Shown here piece after piece: positions 58,748-64,000 of a DNA stretch of 64,000 bases. The DNA is from CADEEN01 sp963738425 (lineage in GTDB: Bacteria; Pseudomonadota; Gammaproteobacteria; Burkholderiales; Burkholderiaceae_C): the NCBI GenBank assembly GCA_963738425.1, contig CAVTWT010000006.1, positions 1 to 64,000 on the forward strand. The letters run 5' to 3'. Made by a program: the position numbers and the translations under genes. Numbering within the stretch: position 1 is the stretch's first letter; each line of letters starts with the position of its first letter. The notes beneath the pieces are model-generated. The model was not told where the DNA came from. It saw only the letters and a program-made list of their open reading frames with translations, and did not search any database.

Positions 58748-60043
58748 ATGCTCGAAACCCTGATCCGCGCGCTGTACTCGCTGGCCCTGCGTCTGCTGAC
58801 GCCGGTCTACCTCGCGCGCCTGTGGTGGAAGGGACGCAAGGAGCCGGTTTACCGCAAGCGCATCGGTGAACGCCTCGGTCGCTATGAGCAGAAGCCGCGC
58901 CGTGGCCGCGGCGGCGTGGTCTGGGTGCATGCGGTGTCGCTCGGCGAAACGCGCGCCGCCGGGCCGCTGATCAAGGCGCTGCGCGCCGAGCTGCCGGAGA
59001 TGCGCCTGCTGCTGACCTGCAGCACGGCCACCGGTGTGCAAGCCGGGCTCGAGCTGCTGGAGCACCAGGACGATCAGGCCTGGCTGCCGTACGACACGCC
59101 GGGCGCGGTGCGGCGCTTTCTCAAGCGCTATCGCCCCGCGGTCGGTATCGTCATGGAGACCGAGGTCTGGCCCAACCTGATGGCGCGGGCGCAGACCTTG
59201 CACATCCCGATGGTGCTGGCCAACGCACGGCTGTCGCTGAAGAGCCAGCGCAAGGGCCGCCGTTTTGCGCGTCTGCTGGTGCCGGCGTTGAATTCATTCA
59301 CCCGCATCCTCGCCCAGACTGCGCGCGACGCGCAGCGCTTTCGCGAACTCGGCGCGCGCACGGTCGAGGTCTGCGGCAACACCAAGTTCGATCTCACGCC
59401 GCCGCCCAAACTCCTGGTGCGCGGCCATGAGTGGCGCGCCGCGCTGCAGCGCCCGGTCGTGCTGATGGCGGTCAGCCGCGAGGGCGAGGAAGAAAGCCTG
59501 TTCGACGAATGGCGCGCCGTGCCGCAGCCGCGGCCGCTGCTGGTCGTCGTGCCGCGCCACGCGCCGCGCTTCGACGATGTCGCCGAGATGGCGCAGCAGG
59601 CCGGCTTCTCCGTGGCACGCCGCAGCACGTGGACCGACGAGCCGCCCGCCGATGCCCGGCAGAGCGATGTCTGGCTCGGCGACTCGATGGGCGAGATGCC
59701 GCTGTACTACGCGTTGTCCGACGTGGCGTTGCTCGGCGGCAGCTTTGCACCGCTTGGCGGGCAAAACCTGATCGAGGCCGCAGCCTGTGGCTGCCCGCTG
59801 CTGATGGGCCAGCACACCTTCAACTTCGAAGAAGCGGCGCAGCTGGCGATCGATGCCGGCGCTGCGGCGCGAATGAAAGACATGGCCAGCGCGGTGCGCC
59901 GCGCTGTCGCCCTGGTCGACGATCCGCAGCGCAACGAGTGGGTCGAACAGGCGCTGTCGTTCGGCATTGCGCACCGTGGTGCCAATGAGCGCATGGCGCA
60001 GCGCATTGCGATGTTGCTGACCGGGCTCGACTCCGGGCGCTAG
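58748..60043 (+). CDS. waaA: 3-deoxy-D-manno-octulosonic-acid transferase
   Basis: The product is 431 aa. A short N-terminal membrane anchor (LIRALYSLALRLLTPVYLARL) is followed by the glycosyltransferase: VVWVHAVSLGETRAAGPLI with the catalytic Glu, METEVWPNLMARA, and in the second half GGSFAPLGGQNLIEAAACGCPLLMG. It adds KDO to lipid A precursor at the inner membrane. Confidence 0.97.
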   Translation: MLETLIRALYSLALRLLTPVYLARLWWKGRKEPVYRKRIGERLGRYEQKPRRGRGGVVWVHAVSLGETRAAGPLIKALRAELPEMRLLLTCSTATGVQAGLELLEHQDDQAWLPYDTPGAVRRFLKRYRPAVGIVMETEVWPNLMARAQTLHIPMVLANARLSLKSQRKGRRFARLLVPALNSFTRILAQTARDAQRFRELGARTVEVCGNTKFDLTPPPKLLVRGHEWRAALQRPVVLMAVSREGEEESLFDEWRAVPQPRPLLVVVPRHAPRFDDVAEMAQQAGFSVARRSTWTDEPPADARQSDVWLGDSMGEMPLYYALSDVALLGGSFAPLGGQNLIEAAACGCPLLMGQHTFNFEEAAQLAIDAGAAARMKDMASAVRRAVALVDDPQRNEWVEQALSFGIAHRGANERMAQRIAMLLTGLDSGR

Positions 60044-60080
60044 GCAGGAGCCGAGGATCCCGTGCGGCGCTGCGGCCGCC

Positions 60081-61247
60081 TTACGCCAGCACCGACAGCT
60101 TCTTCACCGCCGCCGACCCTGGCAGCACGGTGTTCTCGATCACGGCGCCAGGCAACTTCAAGTGATCGGCCAGCACACCCTTCATCACCGCGCGCAGATC
60201 GGTCGTCACGCGCAGGTCGCGGCCTTCGTGGCGCTGTGACTTCGCCAAGCCCGGCCAGTCAGTGATGACCCGTCCGCCGGCGACCGCACCGCCGAGCACG
60301 AAGGCGGCGCCGCCGGTGCCATGGTCGCTGCCCATCGTGCCGTTGACGGCGACTTCGCGGCCGAACTCGGTGGCGACGAGGACGACGCTGTGCCGCCATG
60401 CGTTGCCAAGCGAATTGCGCAGCGCCGCCAGCGCCGCATCGAGTGTGCGCAGGTTGTTGGCCAGCGCGCCGTTCGGATTCATCTGGTTGGCGTGCGTGTC
60501 CCAGCCGCCCATTTCCAGCACGGCGATGCGCGGCCCAGCCGCTGCCGCGAGCATCTCGCCGGCCTTGCGCGCCAGCGTCATGGCCGCCTGGCGGCCTTGC
60601 ATCGGCCCGCCACTGGTCATGTCGGCGCCTTCGCGCAGACCTTTCGCGCGTGCCAGGGCCTCGCGCAGTGCACTGTCTCCGGCGTAGAGGAACTCCAGCC
60701 TCGCCACCAGATCGGGCGACGGTTCCGGCAGCGTCGACGGCGCCCAGGTGTCGATGCGGTCGCTGCCGCGCAGCACCAGCGGCACGGCGGTGGTCAGCGC
60801 CAGGCCACTGCGTTGACTCTGTGCGGCGAGTGCGCGGCCGAGCCATCCGGTGGCGAGTTCGTACGGCTGCGTGCCGCCTGATTCCAGCACCTGTTGTGCA
60901 TCGAAGTGCGAGCGCTCGCGGTAGGCCAGGCCAGTGGCGTGGACGACCGCGAGTTCTCGCTTCTCGTACATCGCGTGCAGTGACGTGAGGTTCGGATGTA
61001 GCGCGAACGGCGTGTCGGGCAAGGCCAGCGGCGGGCTGGCGTACTGCGCCAGCGCACCGCGTGCCGATGCGAAGTCGGCGTCGCCGATGGCGGGCACGGC
61101 CGCCAGGCCGTCCATGCCGCCGCGCAAGAGCACGAAGACGAAGCGGGCATCGTCGGGCGCGGCGTTGCGTGCGGTCTGCGCCAGCGTGAGCTGCAAGGGT
61201 GCGGCGAAGGCTGCCGAAGCGGCGAGGAAGTGGCGGCGTGTGTTCAT
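60081..61247 (-). CDS. DUF1501-family secreted protein
   Basis: The product is 388 aa. The N-terminus TRRHFLAASAAFAAPLQL has a twin-arginine-type motif followed by a hydrophobic stretch. FVFVLLRGGMDGLAAVPAIGD, EMGGWDTHANQ and VVLVATEFGREVAVNGTMGSDHG are characteristic of DUF1501, an alkaline-phosphatase-superfamily-like fold of unknown activity. It is paired with a DUF1800 gene upstream, the usual arrangement for these two families. Confidence 0.9.
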   Translation of the reverse strand: MNTRRHFLAASAAFAAPLQLTLAQTARNAAPDDARFVFVLLRGGMDGLAAVPAIGDADFASARGALAQYASPPLALPDTPFALHPNLTSLHAMYEKRELAVVHATGLAYRERSHFDAQQVLESGGTQPYELATGWLGRALAAQSQRSGLALTTAVPLVLRGSDRIDTWAPSTLPEPSPDLVARLEFLYAGDSALREALARAKGLREGADMTSGGPMQGRQAAMTLARKAGEMLAAAAGPRIAVLEMGGWDTHANQMNPNGALANNLRTLDAALAALRNSLGNAWRHSVVLVATEFGREVAVNGTMGSDHGTGGAAFVLGGAVAGGRVITDWPGLAKSQRHEGRDLRVTTDLRAVMKGVLADHLKLPGAVIENTVLPGSAAVKKLSVLA

Positions 61248-61312
61248 TTCGATGTTCCTATGCAGTCAGACCACGCACACGGACGAGTGAGAGACGGTAG
61301 CCGAGCGACCGC

Positions 61313-61385
61313 CGCGGAACTGGCTTTGCCAGGCCGCTGGCGGTGCCCCCTTGAGGGGGAGGCGGCGAAGCCGCTTCGGGGGTGA
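61313..61385. repeat. GC-rich intergenic element, copy F
   Basis: It fills the DUF1800-DUF1501 gap. On the plus strand it reads GCGGAACTGGCTTTGCCAGG, CCGCTGGCGGTGCCCCCTTG, then GGCGGCGAAGCCGCTTCGGG. It is nearly the same as copy E, about 17 kb away. Confidence 0.85.
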
Positions 61386-61391
61386 TCTTCA

Positions 61392-62882
61392 TTACCGGCG
61401 CTGGAATTCAGGGGATAGCAGTAGCAGTGCCAATGCCTGCGAGCCATCCGCCGCGCGTTCGATCTGCTTGGTGGTGTTGGGCGTGAGCAGAGGCCCGAGG
61501 CTCGATGCCGCGAGCGCGCGCGCATCGACCTGCGCGCCGATCCGATCGGCCACGCGTGTGGCCCATTCGACGCGTTTCCACACCGCGTCGGGGCCGAGCC
61601 ATTCGGCCGCGGCATCCGGCCAGCCGGCGGGCGAGGGTGCCGCCTGCACGCGCTGGCCGAGCAGGCTCGTGCCGGCGTCGGGCTGGCGCTCAAAGGCTTT
61701 GGCACCGAGCCGCAGCACGCGCGCCGTCGACAGCACCATCTCTTCGGGCGACTTCAGCTTGGCCGGCGTTTCCAACCAGGCTTCGGGTGCATCGATCAGC
61801 ACGCGATAGACGCTCGGCAGATCACCGTCACTGTTGCGAAAGGCCTGTGCCAGCCGATCGACCAGCGCTGGAGGCGGCTCGTCAGCGACGAAGTGGCGTG
61901 CCAGTTTGGTGGCGATGTGCGTGACTGTGGCCGGGTGGCGTGCCAATGCGTGCAGCACCTGCGTCAATCCGTCGGCGCCTTCGTTGACGCGCTGCCTGAG
62001 CACGGTCTTCGGGCCTGGTTCGTGCCACAGCCCCTCGAAGCGCGTCGGACTCGAATCGCCGAGCGGCGACAGCGCCTGGCCGGCGGCAAAGCGCCGTGCC
62101 GGCACCATGTCCGGCGCATAGGCGTAGACCGGCACGCGCCAGCCGGTCAGCACCGCGGCAAAGGCGGTGACGTCGGCTTGCGTGTACACACCGGCGCGCG
62201 AAGCTGCGGCGCCGAGCGTGTGCAGCTCGAACACCTCGCGCGCCAGGTTTTCGTTGAGGCCGGTGATGCGTGGGCCTTGGCCGTCGTCGTTGCGCGCAGC
62301 GGCGCGGGCGCGTTGCTGAACGACACGCGAGTGCGGCCCTGCGGACTGTTCGTTGTCGAGGTAGCGCAGCATGCCCGGGTGCATGACGGCGGCGCGCAGC
62401 AGGTCTTCGAAGCGGCCGGCGATGTGCGGACGGATGGCTTCGCGTTCGAACGCGCCGACGAGGCCACGCGCGCTGGCCTTGGCCATCGAGACGGTGAAAT
62501 GGTTGGCCCAGAACAGCGCCAGCCGCTCCGCAAAGGGCCGCGTTGTCGTGGCGGCGGTTGTCATGCGGGCCCGCGTGTCGGCTTGCACGAGGGCGCGAAA
62601 GTGCTCGCCGAACTGTTGCTCCGTCGAGGCTGTGGTTTGCATCGCCTCAACTTCGCGGCGCTGCTTGCGCTGCTGCACGAACTCGGCGAATCGGCGCAGC
62701 CCGTCGCTGGCCGTGGGCAGCGCTTGACCCGCGGGCGCGATCTGCACGTCGGCCGGACCGATCTGCGCGGCCAGCCAGCCACGCGCATCGCCACGCACCG
62801 CATCGTATATTTGCGCTTCGCCGAGGCCGAAGCGGTGCGCCGCGATCGCGGCCTGCATCGCGGCCTGCAAGTTGCTGCTCAT
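61392..62882 (-). CDS. DUF1800-family protein
   Basis: The product is 496 aa. Family features include AAIAAHRFGLGEAQ near the start, ERLALFWANHFTVS, LNENLAREVFELHTLG, YTQADVTAFAAVLTGWRV and a C-terminal WLETPAKLKSPEEMVLSTARVL. The biochemical role is unknown. It is consistently found next to DUF1501 and is thought to act outside the cytoplasm, although no convincing signal peptide is present in this copy. Confidence 0.9.
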   Translation of the reverse strand: MSSNLQAAMQAAIAAHRFGLGEAQIYDAVRGDARGWLAAQIGPADVQIAPAGQALPTASDGLRRFAEFVQQRKQRREVEAMQTTASTEQQFGEHFRALVQADTRARMTTAATTTRPFAERLALFWANHFTVSMAKASARGLVGAFEREAIRPHIAGRFEDLLRAAVMHPGMLRYLDNEQSAGPHSRVVQQRARAAARNDDGQGPRITGLNENLAREVFELHTLGAAASRAGVYTQADVTAFAAVLTGWRVPVYAYAPDMVPARRFAAGQALSPLGDSSPTRFEGLWHEPGPKTVLRQRVNEGADGLTQVLHALARHPATVTHIATKLARHFVADEPPPALVDRLAQAFRNSDGDLPSVYRVLIDAPEAWLETPAKLKSPEEMVLSTARVLRLGAKAFERQPDAGTSLLGQRVQAAPSPAGWPDAAAEWLGPDAVWKRVEWATRVADRIGAQVDARALAASSLGPLLTPNTTKQIERAADGSQALALLLLSPEFQRR

Positions 62883-62962
62883 GCCGGACTCCCCATCTGC
62901 ACGGAGAGCCTAACGGCAGCACACGACGCCGCGCTGGCGCGTGGCGTGATGTTTACCCAGCT

Positions 62963-64000
62963 TTACTTGGCCAGCAGCGAGTTCACTGCCGAAACGTCCG
63001 CCGGCTGCAGGTTGCCCGCAGCCTGGCGCAAGCGCAGGCTGTTGACGACGACGTCGTAGCGCGCCCTCGACAGATCGCGCTGTGTCGTGAAGAGCTGCGT
63101 CTGCGAATTGAGCACATCGAGGTTGACGCGCACGCCGACGCGGTAGCCGAGTTGCGTGGCTTCGAGCGCTAGCTTGCTCGACGACTCGGCAGCTTCGAGC
63201 GCCTTGACCTGGGCCTGGCCCGACTGCACGCCGAAGAAGACCTGGCGCGTGCTCTGCGCGACGCCGCGGCGCGCCGCGTCGAGGTTGTTGCGCGCCTGCT
63301 CCTGCAGCGAGAGCGTTTCCTTGACGCGGTTGTCGATCGCGCCACCGGAGTACAGGGGCACTGCGAGGCGCACACCCACCGAGGCGCTGGTGGTGTTGCC
63401 CGTGCTGCGTTGAAATTCGGGGAAGCTGCCGGTGGCGCGATTGCCGCCGAGCGAACCTTCGAGCTTGACCGTCGGCAGATGCCCGGCCTTGGCCTTGTCG
63501 TTTTCGATCTGCGCGATGTCGAAGCCCAGTTGCGCCTTGCGGACCGCCGGTGCCTGGTCGGTCAGGGCGACCCAATCGTCGACAGACGCCGGTTGCGTTG
63601 CCGGCAGCGCAACCGGCGCAGCCAGCGGCTTGGGCTGCACGTTGACGCGGCCGACGAGCTGGTCGAGCGCGATGCGCTTGGTGCGCAGGTCGTTGTCGGC
63701 GGCGATCTCCTGCGCCGTGGCCAGGTCGAATCGCGCCTGCGCTTCGCGGGTGTCGGTGATCGTCGCCGTGCCGACTTCGAAGTTGCGCTTCGCCGACGCG
63801 AGCTGCTCACCGATGGCCTTCTTGTTGGCCTGCGCGGTGGTCAGCGCATCCTGCGCGGCCAGCACGTCGAAGTAGTTCTGCGCCAGGCGAACGATCAACT
63901 CCTGCTCGGCGGTCTGCAGATCGGCCTGGGCGACCGCCAGCGATTTCTCGGCCTGCGACATCGTCGCTGCGTTGGCGCGATTGAACAGCCACTGCTCGGC
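62963..64000 (-). CDS. TolC-family outer-membrane efflux protein, 5' end beyond the window
   Basis: The C-terminal 345 or so residues are present and the start lies past 64000. Long amphipathic helices show the OEP repeat (YFDVLAAQDALTTAQANKKA, FEVGTATITDTREAQARFDLA, then the second half SVGVRLAVPLYSGGAIDNRV, GYRVGVRVNLDVLNSQTQLF). TolC-type trimers form the outer-membrane exit duct for efflux pumps or type I secretion. Partner genes are not in the window. Confidence 0.93.
   Translation of the reverse strand, partial: AEQWLFNRANAATMSQAEKSLAVAQADLQTAEQELIVRLAQNYFDVLAAQDALTTAQANKKAIGEQLASAKRNFEVGTATITDTREAQARFDLATAQEIAADNDLRTKRIALDQLVGRVNVQPKPLAAPVALPATQPASVDDWVALTDQAPAVRKAQLGFDIAQIENDKAKAGHLPTVKLEGSLGGNRATGSFPEFQRSTGNTTSASVGVRLAVPLYSGGAIDNRVKETLSLQEQARNNLDAARRGVAQSTRQVFFGVQSGQAQVKALEAAESSSKLALEATQLGYRVGVRVNLDVLNSQTQLFTTQRDLSRARYDVVVNSLRLRQAAGNLQPADVSAVNSLLAK

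Overview
The window is about two-thirds GC and reads as chromosomal DNA of a betaproteobacterium of the order Burkholderiales (Rubrivivax/Leptothrix/Methylibium-like). The main support is the gene order leuC-leuD-(small membrane protein)-leuB-asd-fimV-truA-trpF-trpB-trpA-accD-folC-dedD-cvpA-purF-metZ-gltX, a housekeeping arrangement I know from that order. I see no phage, IS transposase, rRNA operon or CRISPR array.

Layout. 1-3.3 kb: the 3' part of a di-haem cytochrome c peroxidase/MauG-like gene, a small secreted EF-hand protein, and a lipoprotein with three copies of a Cys-containing repeat on Ala-Pro linkers plus an FN3-like domain. 3.2-11.8 kb: a complete propionyl-CoA to succinyl-CoA module: a divergent GntR regulator, methylmalonyl-CoA mutase, MeaB, both propionyl-CoA carboxylase subunits and a probable epimerase. 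It is interrupted by a GIY-YIG nuclease gene bracketed by repeats. 11.9-14.4 kb: an oxidoreductase, a DUF533/TerB-like protein and a thioesterase. 14.4-20.6 kb: a LysR-controlled cluster encoding an HMG-CoA-lyase-like enzyme, a class III CoA-transferase, a TctC binding protein and a fused aconitase-type hydro-lyase, which looks like an organic-acid degradation route. 20.6-39.4 kb: the leucine/Asp-family, FimV, tryptophan, fatty-acid, folate, purine, methionine and GltX block, followed by tRNA-Ala, tRNA-Glu and tRNA-Asp and a strong terminator. 39.8-51.6 kb (all minus): alkA-ogt-eamA, then a VanA-type Rieske oxygenase, GntR regulator and reductase, a LivKHMGF-type ABC transporter and a MetE-like methyltransferase. 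51.6-64 kb: a DUF4399 protein, a second Gfo/Idh/MocA oxidoreductase, PG-binding and CBS proteins, a LytS/LytR-type two-component pair, phosphomannomutase, KDO transferase, a DUF1501/DUF1800 pair and a truncated TolC-family gene.

Two things run through the window. First, about 18 single-base frame disruptions hit otherwise well-conserved genes, including the normally essential gltX and asd. Nearly all that can be resolved are one-base insertions, so I read them as sequence or assembly errors. Affected genes are given as one feature spanning the break. Second, several repeat families sit in or between genes: a TTCGATACCTCAGGACGAACG-type palindromic repeat, a 23-bp-arm relative of it translated inside the fused hydro-lyase, a GC-rich 60-80 bp element in seven intergenic gaps, and a long inverted repeat between pccB and pccA.

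The most interesting items for follow-up are the repeat-bracketed GIY-YIG gene, the in-frame palindromic repeat between the two domains of the fused hydro-lyase, and the uncharacterised acid-degradation cluster around it.
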